This document shows, piece after piece, positions 15,201 through 30,200 of a stretch of 64,000 nt of DNA. This stretch comes from Cymodocea nodosa (taxonomy: Eukaryota; Streptophyta; Magnoliopsida; Alismatales; Cymodoceaceae). The translations under genes were made by a program, and so were the position numbers. The notes under the pieces were generated by a model. The model searched no databases, had not been told where the DNA came from, and saw only the letters and a program-made list of their open reading frames with translations. The stretch spans positions 25,619,501 through 25,683,500 of the forward strand of contig CM072336.1 of the NCBI GenBank assembly GCA_036874045.1, given 5' to 3'. Each line of letters opens with the position of its first letter. The stretch's first letter is position 1.

Positions 15201-18200
15201 ATCTATATGTTAAAACCAAATTGGCCCATTTAGTTGTCATGTATCTAACACTAAACTCAAAAAGGAACTACCCATTATCATGTATTTATGATAGAACCTA
15301 ACAAGCACACATCTATTACACAATTGTGTATTTAGTATTTGATTTGTGGTTGGAGGACTACAAGGGAATTGGTAAACAAGAGGAGGTTAAGATGATGGCG
15401 AAGTTATGACATTCAAGACTTGATAACACTATCAAATGGCATCTTACTCAAAGAGGAGATGGTTGCTCATGGGGGAGTTGAAGCATGTATAGCTAAGTGT
15501 GGGGAGAGCCAAGTCATACCATGCAAGATGTAGGATAGTTAGACTACACTAGCCAAGGCTAGTTGCACTTGTCACTTGTGGCCAACCATATATTGCAACC
15601 AGTCAAGATTGACCATCGACATTAGCTAGTAGAGGTGTCAACTAGCTTGATTGGAGTGTTGATAGGCTTACCAACATGCCATTGAGACTTGCCAACACAT
15701 CAATTATATTGATTGACGAACACTTGCACGTAATCGTAGGTGACTATGGGGCACATGACTTTTAAAAGGGATTCATACAACATTCAATAGATGGTTGACA
15801 CATGTGCAACAACCATTGACATTTGAGCTAGTGGCTAGTGACTTGTGGATCACACCAATGAGTAATCGTAGGTGACATTGTTTCAAACAAGATTTGACTT
15901 GGAGTCTAATAGGCCAGTGAAAATTCACGAAATGGGTGATGTATGTGTTGACATTTGCTATTGTAGAGGTGCCAACAAGCTTGCTAACACACCATTGAGA
16001 CTCATTGACACATCAACCGAATTGAGTGATGAACACTTGCATGTGATTGTAGGTGACCATGGGTCATATGATTTCCAATAGGGATTCACATTGCATTTGA
16101 CCAATGGTTGACATGTGCAACAATCATTGACATTTGCTCCAATGTCTAATGACACTTGTGGATCACACTAGTGATTGATTGTGGGCGACATGACTTTAGA
16201 CAAGATTTGATGTGGAGTTTGATGAGCCATTGAAGATTCACAAAATGGTTGATGCAGGTGTTGACATTGGCTAGTAGAGGTGTTGACTAACTCGACTGGC
16301 GTGTTAACAGAGTTGCCAACATTACTCACCAGCACATTGTCTAGATTGATGATGAATGCTTGTACATGATTGCTGGTGACCAAAGGACACATGATTTTTG
16401 ACAAAGATTCATGCAACATCCAACAGATGGTTGACACATGTGCAACAACCATTGACATTTGTGCTAGCAACCAACAACACTTGTGGATCACATTGATGAT
16501 TGATTGTGCATGAGAACTTAAGACAAGATCTGATGCAGAATTTGATAGGCCAACAAAGATTCACAGAATGAGTGATAGATCACTAATAGTTTGGGGAATG
16601 GCCATCGACACATGTGGATCTTACAAGTGATACAACTAGTGGTGCAAGTGATACAGCTAGTGGTGCCAGGATTGAGCAATCAGATCTTGACCTTGAGTTT
16701 TTTGTTTTTTCAGTCTTAATGAGTGAATCTCTGCAAACCAAATAGATTGATGTGATCCTTAGAATATGCTAAAGATGTTCAAGTCCATTGGTGAGTAAAA
16801 TAAGTATGTTTTCTGCATGGATAGTGTACTGGCAATGTGGCTATCGACAAACAGGATAGATGTGTACTGGCTAGGAAGCTTGACTTGAAAGATTTGTTCA
16901 CTTGGCAGTACAAATGTGGAGAACATCAAGGGAGGTTATATCAGATTCCAAGTTTAGGATGTTGGGAAGATCTCTAGACCCATTGGAGCACGAGGTGTGG
17001 TGACATCATGAAGTTCTCACATTGGCAACAATAACAACCATTCAACAAATACCTGGTAGTGTGGCAGTACCCTTCACTTTGTGGCTAATGTGGCTTAAAG
17101 GGGTCAAACCACTTAGGAATGTCTTGTAATGAAGGGTATGTTTAGCCCTACGAATTTGGCATATTTAAGAAGCATGAGGATTGGGTTTGTGGTATTCCAT
17201 TCTTTATAAATTGAGTTGGTAGCCAAGTGGTGCCACAAGTCTGTCATTAGTACAAGTGTACAAGATATACTTTGTAGTATTCTATTTTTCACATTAATGA
17301 AGCTACAAACCGTTGCTATATTTCTGTCCTCTAGTTAGTTCTCTTTGTAATTCAAGTGAGGGAAGTTAGTGCTGAGCAAAGTATCCACTTCTTCTTACCC
17401 AATTCCTGCAAGTCATCCATCCCATTCTAATGACAACACTTGGTTGGTGCCTCCAAGGTTCCACCTCAAAGTTCATCCAAATTCCACCCTTTTTGAGCCA
17501 ATTACTTTTGAAGGGAGGGGCTTATGGATCATATAGTTTACACATTGAAAGTAGTATCTTTGCAAGCACACATTTCGTACATGATTGGTACAAAAAATGA
17601 AAATTCATGGAAATTCCTAAATGAATTAATTTAATTAAGTAATAACTTAATGTGTAATGGAAAATTAGATCTATTTTTTGGAAAGTTAAAGTTAGATCTA
17701 TTAAAACTCTAAGTAATGAAAAGGGAAATTAATTATGGATAGATACACAATGCAATTGTGTGCTCTGTACATGTTTTGGTAACATGCACTTGTCATATGC
17801 ATAGAGCTTTTATTTGTACATGAAAGTGACCCATTTAGCAAGCATGTAAAACATGGTACACAATAAGTACAACGGACATGATTGGGGTAAACTCAAATAC
17901 AATTATGTGTTGTCATATTAAATTGATAGGTCTACAAGTATTAGTATCATAGTTGTATCTGGTTCATAGTTTTCATGAAATTGTGAAAATGCGAGATATA
18001 TTTGAGCATAATATATCCACACAAGTTGGATTTTTTTCTAGATAAACAAATGAGAGTTTCAGGTGCTGGTTTTTTCACATCTCTTAAGGATATTCCTGTA
18101 CCTTTTTAAGTCATTATGGTCAAAGATTGCAAGGTGGTGGAGTATTGGGGATTTCTCAGTTATTGGCTAGTTAAGGAACTTCAATATTGGAAGAGGCCTA

Positions 18201-21200
18201 AATGTCAATGAAGTGTCCAGAGCTTAGTTGTTTAGAGACATGGAGTCAGGGAGTAGTGAGGATATTTGAAGGTGCAAATCCACAATTGGTTGTGTCTTTT
18301 CTGTAGGAGGTTCCAGGCCTTGTTCCATTATGCAGTATTACTTGCATCAAGCGACATGTAGATGCAGTATCACTTTGAAGATGAAAATAGTCCTTAGCCT
18401 TCAAGACAAGATTACCTGATTAGTGATTACAAAAGCATACTGTGATAGATAAATAGTTGGTCAATATGCCTTTGGAACAAGACTACTTGATTACAAAATC
18501 CTAATGGAATAGATAAATAGTAGGTCAATGTGCCTATTGCTCTTAGCAATGTGGGCAATAGTAATTTAGGAATGGGACGTTGTTAAAGAAGAGTAAGATT
18601 TGCTCTTATTGGAATTCTTACCTTTGTACTGTCTTGGCAGTGTTATATTGTTGGGAATGTATAGTTAATAAATTTTGATGGGCCTAAAATTATGTGGCTA
18701 GAAGTAGTGAAAAATAATTTTCCCCTACATATTATATGATTATCTGTAATTTTAATTGATATATTGATTCTAGACTCATCTTTATACAAGAATGTTGCAA
18801 TAGTCTAATGTAAAGCAAAACACGGGCAAATCCAATCCACAAGGTTCTCATCATTGTTGGGTTTGAAGAGTGTTCAATTCATACTTATTATGACACTCAC
18901 ATAGGCTTTGGGATTTTTACTAATGATTATCTTTTAGTAATGGTAATCAAACAATTCTATTGATGAATATTATTTACTTTTTTTTATAGTTATTTCCATT
19001 TGTTATCAAATAATTGACATTACTTTTAATAAGTAATATTGTTGTTGTTATCGACTTTTTGATTGTTATTGTTATTGTTGAGACTGATTTATTTGGAGGG
19101 TGCACATAACTTTATATGCAGTTAGACTGTTATTATTAATTTTAGGACAATAAGTATCTGGTTATTGACAAACTTATATGTTTATAAATCTATTAGAACA
19201 TATCTAAGAGATACATAACAAATTCAATTTTAAATATTTTTATTTTAGTCTAGGCACTGGACCGCACTATCATAATGATTAATGGCTTGTTAGAATAAGT
19301 ATGGACTAATCATGTGCATACCATGTGGAAAGACTCTTTTCTATGATTCAAACCTGTAACCTCCAGTAAAGAAATTGACAATCTCATTCTTGTGCCAAGG
19401 CTCATCTTCTATACTCAAATAAAGTAAGATCAAATAAAGCACAATTACATTTTTAGATACATAAAAGAAAAAATTCTGAAATATTAACATATGGTTTGCC
19501 ATTAAAACACTTAACCTTTTCACCATGCCTTGGCATCTAGGTTTGCTTAGGAGACACTTTGGCACGTAGGTCCTTAATTTGTATAAACCTAACGAAAACT
19601 GTAATAATGGATAGGAATAAATAAATAGAATGAATTCATGTTGTTGACTTCATTAGTGAAACTAAGAAATTGATTATAACAACACGTTAGATCCTCTCCC
19701 TTTCCCATTTATGACTCTCTGTAGTTCTACACAACTACACAAAAGGGAGCAGACTCCTACTATGGTAATGTACCTTTTCTTTCAAATGTCTTGTACATTC
19801 ATTCAAGAAATGGGAAACTAATCTATAATTTATGCTGTTTGATTTCTTTTTAAGTTTACTTTTCTGGTTGCTGTTTTCTACTTTAGAAGCCATGCTCACA
19901 TTTTCTTTCATTATTGCTGATTGTATCATTTGAAAAATGATATGATGATTTGTTTCCATTAACTACTAAGTTAATCATATTTGAAAAAATCTGACAAATC
20001 AAAAACACTGGTTGCTTCAATTTGGTCGAATAGGCAACATGAACTAAAGTGTGGACCATGGAACCCATTTACTGTTTGATTTTCATTGCCCTTCATGTGT
20101 ACACCTGCTATGGTGGATAGTTCTTTCACTGATGTTGATTTATCTTTATAGAATTTTTTCCTCTTGCAGGTTGAACATGTGGTGGATCGAGTACAACATT
20201 TGCTAAAACAAATTGAAGCGGGAGAAGTATGCATTGTGTCTATAGAAAAACTGAGTGCTTTGATTTTAACCTAATTTTTGAAACATTTTCAACTCTTTTG
20301 TTTATTTATTTTATTTTGTTTCATCATTTCTTTTATTTTTTTTTAGATCTTGAAGCTTTAGAATTTCCCTCATTTTTTTTTGCACTTATTCTTTTATTTT
20401 CCAGGCTATTGATGCAGCGGAGATTGCTGATCTCAAGAAAAGAAAGCTTATTCTATTACAGTAAGACAAGTGTTATCTTTTAGGTTTTGATAGATGGCTT
20501 ATAAATAAATGTTTTTTTTTTGCTTCATATAGATATTTCAAATTTGCTTTCATATTTATCTCAACAATTTCTTAATAACGTGTGTAGGACTTCAAAGGGT
20601 TATACATTAACTAAAGGCCCCAAATACACTGTAAAAAGAGAGAAGGTTGCAACAGATTTGACTCGAGAACATTTGCAAAGGTATCTTTTTTGTTAGCATC
20701 TACTTAGATTGAATAGTCTAACAATAAATCATCAACTAGCTTTTGTCCCCAAGATGTAGATCTTTGATTAGAGAAGCTTCTTCTTGTTTCTTCATATTTA
20801 ATGTTCTAGATTCCACATTACTTGTGTGTATGTGTTTATGTGAGTGTGTGCATGTGTGTATGTGTGTGCATGCATGGGCATGCACATGTGAGTATGTGTG
20901 CATGTTGGTCGAATGGTCAATATGATTGATCTTTGTTTAGGGTTAGGCAGTAAAACATTCAATTTTTTTTTTCTATCTTTGTTTACACTTGTTACTAAAT
21001 AGTCAACATGATTGATTGTTGATACCTTACAAAGTTTACCCAAGAAGGAAGAGAAAACTAAAAGAAAATTACACCTACATTTTCTAAAAAGAATGACTAG
21101 TTTTTGAACCAATTTCTCTATATAAGATCCAGGCTAGAGTTTCCAATGAAAAGCAGGATGAAGGGGACCTGGTGGAAACTGAACAATTGTTTGCATTGCC

Positions 21201-24200
21201 TGAGCTATGGTCATTGAGCACCAGAATGCTGTGATTTGGTAAGATGCTGTAGATGTGGGAGGCCAGGACACATGAAACCTCTCTGTTGGGAGAACTATGC
21301 ATGAAGTGGGTGATAAGGTGTGTGGAGGTGTTGGGACACTTAAAAATGCAGAAGCAAGAAATCATCAAAAAGAGCATGACGAAAAAGCAGAAGTATTTCC
21401 TTGGCTAACTTGGGGTGAGTTCTTGAGACTTCCTAGCTATAAAAATGACTAGAGGTGTTTGATGTGTTGTGCAGCTACACCAATACTGTTGTTGATGCCA
21501 GTTCGGTCAAGAAAGTTGTTGCAGGAATGATGAGAAATTACTGGGATGGAAATGACATTTTTTAGAACATAGATCTTGTAGCAAAGATAGAGAGAATAGT
21601 ATTGGATCTCATGATGGTGTCTAGGGTGCTGTTGTTGCAGAGAATGCTAACCAGCAGGATTGAGGGAAAACTTTAGAATAAAGAGAGAAATGTGGTTGGA
21701 TTAGAGGTGATTGCCAGAAAGGTCCAATGGTCTGAGTCACCAAATCTTTTTTGGGTTTGGGATCTGTTAAGGAGAAAACCAAATTTGGGGTTGTCACAAA
21801 AGGGCCAACATAGGAAAGCTTCACTTAAGTAAAAAAGGGCCATGGTCGAGGCTTCAACCCAGGACAATAAGTGCAATTGGCTGAATGTTCTAGCAGCCTG
21901 ATAGATCCAACTGCAGCTCAAAGTACTTGGGTGAGAGGGAGGACCAATTCACTTGGCTTGTTGATGGGCCTTAGGAAGCAACGGGAGTTCCCAGCCCACT
22001 ACTGGTAGACATGAACTGCACAGTTGGGAATTAATCCTTGCTCCCTGATAGCGAAGCTGCATTGACAGAAAAATGGAATCTTATACAATGTGTACAGGAA
22101 TGAAGGGAGGAAGAGATGGGGAGATAAGAATCTTCACATGGTTCTCCTTGACAACATTACATTTCATTCCTTTGTGGTTCTCCTTTGAGTATGGTTTTGC
22201 AATAAAGATGCTATTGTTGGAGTCAAAATTGAAGCTGCACTCAATCACTCCTTATGCAACATTTGGATTGGTACACTTGTTTTGCTTCAGATTCTTCACA
22301 AAATTTTCTCCAAATATCACTCTCCATTTTCAACATTTTTTATTATTTCACTTTATGAAAGTTTAATTTAAAACCAATTAATAATGAGTGGAGGGATCTA
22401 TCATTATATATGCCTAGGTTCTATCCTTTTCATCTAGTGTAGGACTGTTCAACATTCCTCCTTGTGGTGTATCTCAAGTTTACAAGTGTCTTTTTCTTAG
22501 ATTGGGTGGATGTACATGAAACTATTTTAATACCATGTAAAAGTTCAACTCAAAATAAATCAACAATGAGTAGAGAGATTTATCATTATATAAGTCTAGG
22601 TTTTATCTCTTTTTGTCTAATGTGAGACTATTCAACACACTTCAAAACAAAATATATGCGAATAATAATAGAAATTAATTTGAGAATCATGAGAGAGAAA
22701 AAGTCAACTTGGGGTGGATTCTTTCAAGAGGAGAATGATTCTTTTAATGGATCCTTAGTCTAATACAATATGTGGCCTAAAATTTGTCTTTCATTTAACC
22801 TTGAGGCATTGACATAAATATTATTGTTAGATGTAATGAATGTAATTAAGTGTGAGTGACATTACTATGTATTTATGTGAGCTTTGGTGTTTTTCACGTG
22901 TGACTTTTGGTGTTCTACATGTGTTAGAGTTATTAGGTGTGTTGTAAGTTATGCTGTATTCTTATTTGTAGCCTTTATATAAGAGGCCTTATATATTGGT
23001 TCAAGACACAATTTTTTCCATCATATATTTTGTTTCAATATAGTATTAGAACATTAGGTTTGAAAATCTATTAAAAAATATTCTAGGTAGGGAGGAGGGA
23101 AAACCCTAGCTGTCATCATTCTCCCTTCTCACCACACAACTTTCAGTGGCCTTTTGTCTACCACCATTCATTGTTTCCGTTCTCTCATCTTCAATCCTCT
23201 TTCCTTATGAGCTCCACCTTCTTTTCCTCTCTCTTGGCCATCACCAAGACGATAGTAGTGTACTTTGTAAGGTTGTTAAAAGCCAAAACTAGCAAGTCAA
23301 AGGGGCCAACTCCATCAAGGAATAGAATCTCCCTTTTGGGTGCCAAGCTTCTATTGGCCGACACAATGTCCTCCTTTACGCATAGTCTAGAAAGTGCACC
23401 CATACTGTGAAAACTTCTCTGTGACTCACAACAAGGTTGTTTCTCTTTGTAATTTGTGTTAAGACTACTGTAATGTCATGTCAGGACACATACATAGGTT
23501 GTCTATTGTCACCATTGTCATTGTCACCTTTTTGCAATCATTACACAGGGTTGCCCTTTACACATTTACATTGACAAGCCCTCTCTATGTGGTAGAAGTA
23601 GGTGTTTGCTGTGCATCTTTGTCTTCTTCTAGCTTGTTGCCATTGCTTATACCCATTAGGGTTGTAGACGAGCGAACACAAGTGTCTTTTGGTGACTTGG
23701 TTGGGGGAGGAGAAAGCAAGAGGGAAGAAAAAGAAAAAAAGGGAGGAAAGAGGAAAAAAAAGTTATGAAATAGGTAAAGGTGTTAAATGGGTTGGGCCTA
23801 ATTGTGTTAGGTTGGTCAAACTATACTAGGCTAAGCCAGCATGATTGGGCAAGCTATGTTAGGCTGACTCTAACATGGTCAAATTGTGTGTAGAAGCCCA
23901 TGTGTTGGCATGACAAAGATGGGTTGGGCACGACTTGTGGCCTATAATGGCATAATCTTCATATTTCATAATAGTTAGATAAGGAGCCATCCTCATATTT
24001 CCCCAACCATCGATGCCTCACTTACTCCACGACTCCACCCCCACCCTCATTTGGTCTTGTATTGTCTCTTCTGTTGAGTTGACTTGGATTCGTTCTCATG
24101 TTCATCAACCTTTTCCCCCTTTTCCTCCCTCTCCTCCCTTCCCATCCCAATGCCATCACCCCAAGACTCCATTATTGGTGTTGCAACCCTTGCTGCACCT

Positions 24201-27200
24201 TCTCTCCAATCTCTTGTTGCTCTTCCTCCTCCTCCTCTTGAGAGAGAGGGGAGTCATGTTGGTTAAGGGAAGAGCAAAGGTGGCTTTGGGAGGAGTAGAG
24301 GTGGTTCCGAGAGAGGAGTCTTGTTGGAACTTTGACAGGGAGTCCCTCCTTTACGAAATCAAGGCTCTTAGACTTCAACTCTATCGCTATTGAGGGAAGT
24401 TGAAGGATGACAATGATGATGATGAAGAAGTCTGACAAGATTGATGTCGAGGTATAGGAAGTGAAGCTTTTGCCTTTGTTGGTGCTTATAGAGGAGGTAA
24501 AGGTGAAGGAGATGGTGTTGGTTGAGGATATGATGGTGAAAAGTCAATAATGGGTTTGACAACAACATCTTTTGGAATATGATTGGACAACAACACAAGA
24601 TTAGTGGCAACCTCTTGTTCTACGATGGTAGTGTTCCTAGACTCACCTCCAATGATAGCAATGACAATGGTGGATACTCTGTTAATTCCTCTTGGGATGA
24701 CATTGCATATGTCCAAAAAGAGCTTTCGTAGAGAAAAATTCCTTCCCACACTTTTGCATTTTCCTTCTACTTTGCTCCTTTGCTTCTACCACCACTATTG
24801 TGGTAGTAACTTATGCCTAACTTGCACTTGTCAACCTGTGTAGGTCATGTTGACATGGTCAAATCATGTTGTTGATTAGCACAAGTCATGTGGGTTAGGC
24901 CATGCTTGGGATTCGTGGCTGGCACGACCTGTTGACACCTATAGAAATAGGGGGAGAGAGTAAATACGAAAAAAATGGTGGAAGTAAAAAGTGAGAATAA
25001 AAAGGGGGAAAAGACAAGGAAAAAAATAATGGACAAAACTCATTAATACTTTACCAATCTTCAAATAATCTCTTGTGTGCCTTGTTGTTATAGTGTGTTA
25101 GCTTCACAAGGTTTTTGAGGTTTGTGGATACCTTAAGTTAACAATTCACATTATTTGGGGTTTTGTGGATACCTCAAAGATTAATAATCGACTTTTCTCT
25201 TGGATGATTGATAATGTGTTTATGTGCAAGGTTTCTTGTAAGCTCAACTAAGGTTTGACCATTTCTCTTATTTGCACTTCTATTTGTCCGTTATGTATCT
25301 CCTTGTAACGCTTTCTTTATTAAGTTTTAGTTTTTACTCTTGTATGAGTCTAGTTCAAATTGGATGCTTTAACTTGAGGGAGAGTATTAGATGTCATGAT
25401 TGTAATTAAGTATGAGGGATATTACTATGTATTTATGTGGCCCTTGGTGTTTCCCATGTGTAACTTTTGATATTCTTCATATATTAGAATTATTAGGTGT
25501 GTTATAAACTGTGTTGTATCCTTCCTTGTAGCCTCTATATAAAAGACCTTTTGTATTGGTTCAATACACAATGTTTTCCACCATATATTTTGTTTCAACA
25601 ATTTCTTTTATTGTTTTTCTTTAGTTGATTCCCTGAGCCCAAGTTCAGGTTTTGTTTTGACTTCATTATAAATAATTTTATTGTGCATACACGTCAATCT
25701 TTGTCCAATATTTTATCCAATAAAGCAAATGTTTCTTATTAAGCATGTCTATTACGAATGTATGTTGATTTGCATATGTGTACTTGTCGATATATATATA
25801 TATATATATTTGTAATGAATATTGTGTGTGTATAATGTAATGTAACGAAGATTTACTTTTTTACAAACCATCATTGAGTGGCTTTTGATGTCATTTCATT
25901 TGTGTGGTCCTTTAGAGGTGATTGGAAGAATATGGTGTTCAAAGAATACAACCTCAGAGCTCGGGCTCCACCTATTGAGACAGGTTGCTTTCATCCCTTG
26001 CTAAAGGTAATTGACTACATGACCTACATTTTATCATGTAAACTGAGGCTCATGATTTTTAGTTTTAATGCCACTCACACAAGCATTATTGTTGATAAAC
26101 TAATAATAAACATGAAATCTATTATGCCTTCTGCTAAAAAAATTCCAACTATTCAATGGTCAGTGGATATAATAGGAGAGCAATCTTGTGATAAAACTGA
26201 AAGTTAGCTTCCATTTCCTAAAAATGAGGCTTAAAGATCTCTTTTATTATGCTATTTAGTCCTTTTTTGAAAAGAAAATCTAATTCTAATAAATAAGAAA
26301 TAAACCAAAATAAAGTAATTAAACTTAAATTTTCATGATGTTTCCATATATTTGTTCTGATAGTTTGTAATGTTCTGTCATCAACCACATAGTTTGTAAT
26401 GTTCTGTCATCCACCTTTTGTTATGCCAAAAATAGCCATATATTGGGTTTACTGGTTGAAAATCAGCATGTGTGACAGATGTGATTTCGAGTCAGAATAC
26501 TGGAATCACTAGTTTTGTTTCATACTGTCATATTTCAGTCATTGGCAGCCATATGTAACTGTAATTGTATAACAAAAATTGGCTAGAAATGGTGTGAAAT
26601 TATCCAAGTTGACAAAAGTTTGTGATCTTCATATTTGTTGCTGTTGCTGCTTATTATTCAAAAATTATACTGGATAAATCGTTAACTTTGTAATAATTTC
26701 TTGATTTTTTTGGAAAATTATTGTTTGGTAGTTTTGCTATCACAATACCTTATCACTGTCATCTCTTTTGTCTTTCTTTTTCTTCTCTTTTTGATTGGAT
26801 AAACACTCTAGTGCATCTGGATTCTTTTTTACATCCCAATGCTTTAGAATACCAAAAACCTGTACACAGATTTTCTTAGTATTTCTTTGGAAAACCTAGG
26901 GTTTAGATTTTGATAGTCATTTATGTATAATTGGAAAACGTAAAACTGAAAAAACTGTGATAAATGTGTCTCACAAAAAAGGGCATACCTAATGCATAAG
27001 TTCTTATCAATACGTGTGTTTGTCAAGGAGGTCCAATTGTATGTAACCTTACTTCCACAAGTGAAGAGATTGTGTTTTTCACAGTTTCAACTTATAACCT
27101 TTAGGTTGCAAGGGGGCAACTTATTGTTGCGTCAACTTGTGTTCAAATTACCTCCATGGATAGTGTTGTCATTTGAATGCAAATAATTATTCCACATGTT

Positions 27201-30200
27201 AATTGACTAAATAATAAGCTAAATGTATAAGCATTCAAATAATAGACAAATAAATTATGTTAGTGCCAAAAAATTAATATCATTCTCCAAAGAAGAGTCT
27301 TCCTAAGAATATGGTTGTCGGTATAATTGAAAAATAACCTTGCACATGTAAGAGATGAGGTTGGAGAAGATGTGGTGAGTTTGCCGGTGAAGGATCATGT
27401 GCTTGGGAGAATGGTTGTTGAAGATAAAAGCCCTATCAACAGAGGGGAAGGCTGGGATTAATAGGATGCTGCACACTTAGATTGGCAAGATAGATGTTAG
27501 AGGGGGGATATTGAGGTTTGAGTCGCAGTTTCATTGTAGAAACCTAACTAGTGCATTTGTTGCTTGGGCTTTAGCCTTTGAGCAACGGAATGTTTTGTTC
27601 CCATTTAAGTGTCATATAGGGGTGGCAATTTTTAACTTGACACTTTAGTCCAACATGTTAACGTGCTAGATAATTTTGTTTGAGTTTACCTTAAATGAGT
27701 TTGGGTCATATAGTGGTTGACATGCTTGTTAAATAAACAGGTCATATGGGTTGACATGTTTCAGCTATTATAACTTGTTTACAAGCCATTCATTATAATC
27801 CTAGCTTTTTATAAACATTACTTATTTATTATTTTTATTTATGGATATTTGTCTTGAATTAGGCATATTTTTGAGTTTTGAATGTTATTTTTATGTTAAA
27901 ATTATTTTTTATATATTTTTGGTTGGCATGTTTGGTATACAATAAAATAATATAGACAATCCTTTTCACATGCTAATCATGTTAGTCATGTTGTGTCGAC
28001 CTGTTTAAGATGTGAAAAGAAAAATTTAATACACAGGTTAAGTGTCTTGTGTCATTTCAGCCCGTTTATAATCATGACTTTTTGGATTGGGATTTTGACC
28101 TAGTTATTAATTATGTTGGGTTCATATTTAGGTATACTCTTCTTGTGTCATAAACAGGTTGACACATCTGTGACTTGTCCACTTGTTTGCAACTTGTCTC
28201 ATATGCAAGAGGGTTGGGCAACATAGTCATTCTTGCACCTAGCCTCCCCTAAGTGCTTGACACTTGGTGCTGCTCTATTGTTTATGGCCCTGTGGATGTT
28301 GTCAATAAAACTGCATTCCTTGATGAGTTATCAGTAGTGTACAGTACAGAGTCTTCCTTGGCTTCTGATGGGTGACTTTAATATTGGAAGCCTTGATGAA
28401 AGATCTACTGGGGTATCCTTCACTAAGGAAACGAGGAGATTTTTCACCTGAAATTCTTGCATGGCCTTTTGACTTCATTGTAACTAACCATGCTTTAAAC
28501 CTGGTCTGACTTCCAGTCACTGGCTACACTGTCCAGGCCTGATAGATTTCTTGCTGATGGACATTGGTAGAATCTCTTCATAGGTAGTTGAAGAAGAAGA
28601 GGTTGTGAGCATGCAAGGAAAAAAAAGAAAGAAAGAAGAAAAGGGAAGGCAAAGAAGAATAAAAAGGGGTAAAAGTGTGTGGAGCATGTGAGATTAAAAA
28701 AAGAGAACGAAAAAAAGAAAAAAAAGAGAGAAGGAAAGGAAAAAAGCATAATAAAAGTAAAAAAACAAAAATCAAAAAAAGGGGGAGAGAAAAATAAGAT
28801 AGAAAAGAGTGTTTAATACTTTATTATCAATCTTCAATTAAATTAGTTGTATTTTTCTCGTGTGAGTATTGACATTGTAGCAATGTTGCTTTGTCAATTT
28901 TTTTTGTTCTCTCTGAGATTTGTTTTGATGTTGGACAGTGTTGTCTTAAGTACTTTTATTGGGTGATTGATGATAGTTGTATTAGTATTGTAAGAACATG
29001 TTTGCTTTTAGTATGTGCAGATATTCTTATGTTGATCAAGTCTCATGATGTCAGCAAAGTATTAATATTTATATTTGTTGAAGTGTGATCAACCATGGTT
29101 TGACATTTTTTTGCAAAACATTGCTACTATTTCTAGTTAGTGTCTGTCTGTTATGTATCTTCTTGTTTAGTTTTTTATAATTTATTGATGTATGAGTTTG
29201 TTGTAAGCTAGATGTTTCAGTTTAAGAGAGTGTTAGAGAAGTAATGTATTAGGTTTTTAGGTATGTGTGGGTTTAGTCCCACATTGGTAGAGATTTATTT
29301 GTCCTTGTGTAGCATCTATATATAGATGCCTTATGCTTATGAAATCAATTCTAATTCCACCCATTTTTTGTGTTTCAACAACTATAGAGAGAAATATGTG
29401 GAAGAAAATGTTTCATGTGGTCGAATCCACATAGTGGAATTATGGCACGGCTTATTGTTTTGTGTTGACTATAAAATTGAAGAGGGAGCCTATAGATGCT
29501 TAGGACTGCCGTTTTCTCACTGTAGACATAAGAATAGTGATGGGAGATTCCTCTAACAAAGTTGACTGAAATGTGTTGGCTTCAAGGTGGCAAGCGAGGC
29601 ACCCTTATGAAAGGTGTTCCTGGAGTATTCTATTTTTTCATATGTCAGTTTTTTGGTTGCCCAAGGGTGCTATTCTTACTCTAGAAAGGAAATTTAGACA
29701 TTGGCTTTGGTGTGGTTTGAATGGGGTGCATCTGGTAAGTTATCAGACTGTTTGCCTTCCTAGAAACTGTGGTGATTTGGGAGTAAGAAGCCTGAAGACA
29801 TTCATTCAAGCTCTTCCGTGCAAATGGCATTGGAGACATGCAGATGACAAGGGAAGCCTTTGGTTCGGCATCATTCAAAGTAAATGTGCTGACGTTACTG
29901 ATTGGTATGGCAACCTTTCATCTCTCTTTTGTCATAGTGTCACACATCTTAAAAGTGTCTTTGATCATGTTACCTTCAAAGTTGGCAATGGCTCTGGTAT
30001 GTCTTTTTGGGAAGTTGGTTGCATACCAAGCCTCTCAAAGGCCAATTCCCTACAACTTACCAGATTTCCATTGTTAAGGAGCTTTGCTTAAGGTTGGATC
30101 TTATGATAACAGCAGCTTGTCATGGAAGATACGGCTCATGAGGAACACTGTAGACAGTGAAATGGAGGACTTTGTCAATTTATTGCATACCTGCCATCCT

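Larger units (their letters stand above)
13381..20169 (+). other. PheRS-alpha intron 3 (6.8 kb), repeat-rich
   Basis: This intron contains an RTE-type LINE remnant, an array of 310-330-bp repeats and an Au-type SINE, listed separately. The stretches 13400-14150, 16600-19290 and 19410-20160 hold no gene I recognise. The part near 17130-17560 has a repeat-like feel (ends and poly-pyrimidine runs) but I could not assign it to a family. Confidence 0.7.
22825..25600 (+). mobile_element. Non-autonomous Copia-type LTR element (2.8 kb, two LTRs)
   Basis: Two direct repeats of 216 bp (22825-23040 and 25385-25600) share TTAGATGTxATGA, ACATTACTATGTATTTATGT-type words and the end CATATATTTTGTTTCAA. After the 5' LTR comes TAGTATTAGAACATTAGG, close to the plant initiator-tRNA-Met primer site TGGTATCAGAGC. 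Directly before the 3' LTR is AACTTGAGGGAGAG, a typical Copia polypurine tract. The 2.3-kb interior lacks gag-pol. It contains purine-rich blocks (23700-23763 and 24945-25030), then a 350-bp domain shared with two other elements in this gene. No clear target duplication remains. Confidence 0.85.
20681..25915 (+). other. PheRS-alpha intron 6 (5.2 kb), repeat-rich
   Basis: The intron holds a TG-rich microsatellite, an L1 ORF1 remnant and a complete non-autonomous Copia-type element with two LTRs, all listed separately. The remaining stretches, 20910-21110, 22080-22820 and 25600-25910, show nothing further except a short TA repeat near 25792-25810. Confidence 0.7.

Noticed and set aside
25385..25605. 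Target-site duplication for the intron 6 Copia-type element
   Set aside because: Flanking 5-mers are ATTAT and ATTTC, only partly alike, so no duplication is claimed.
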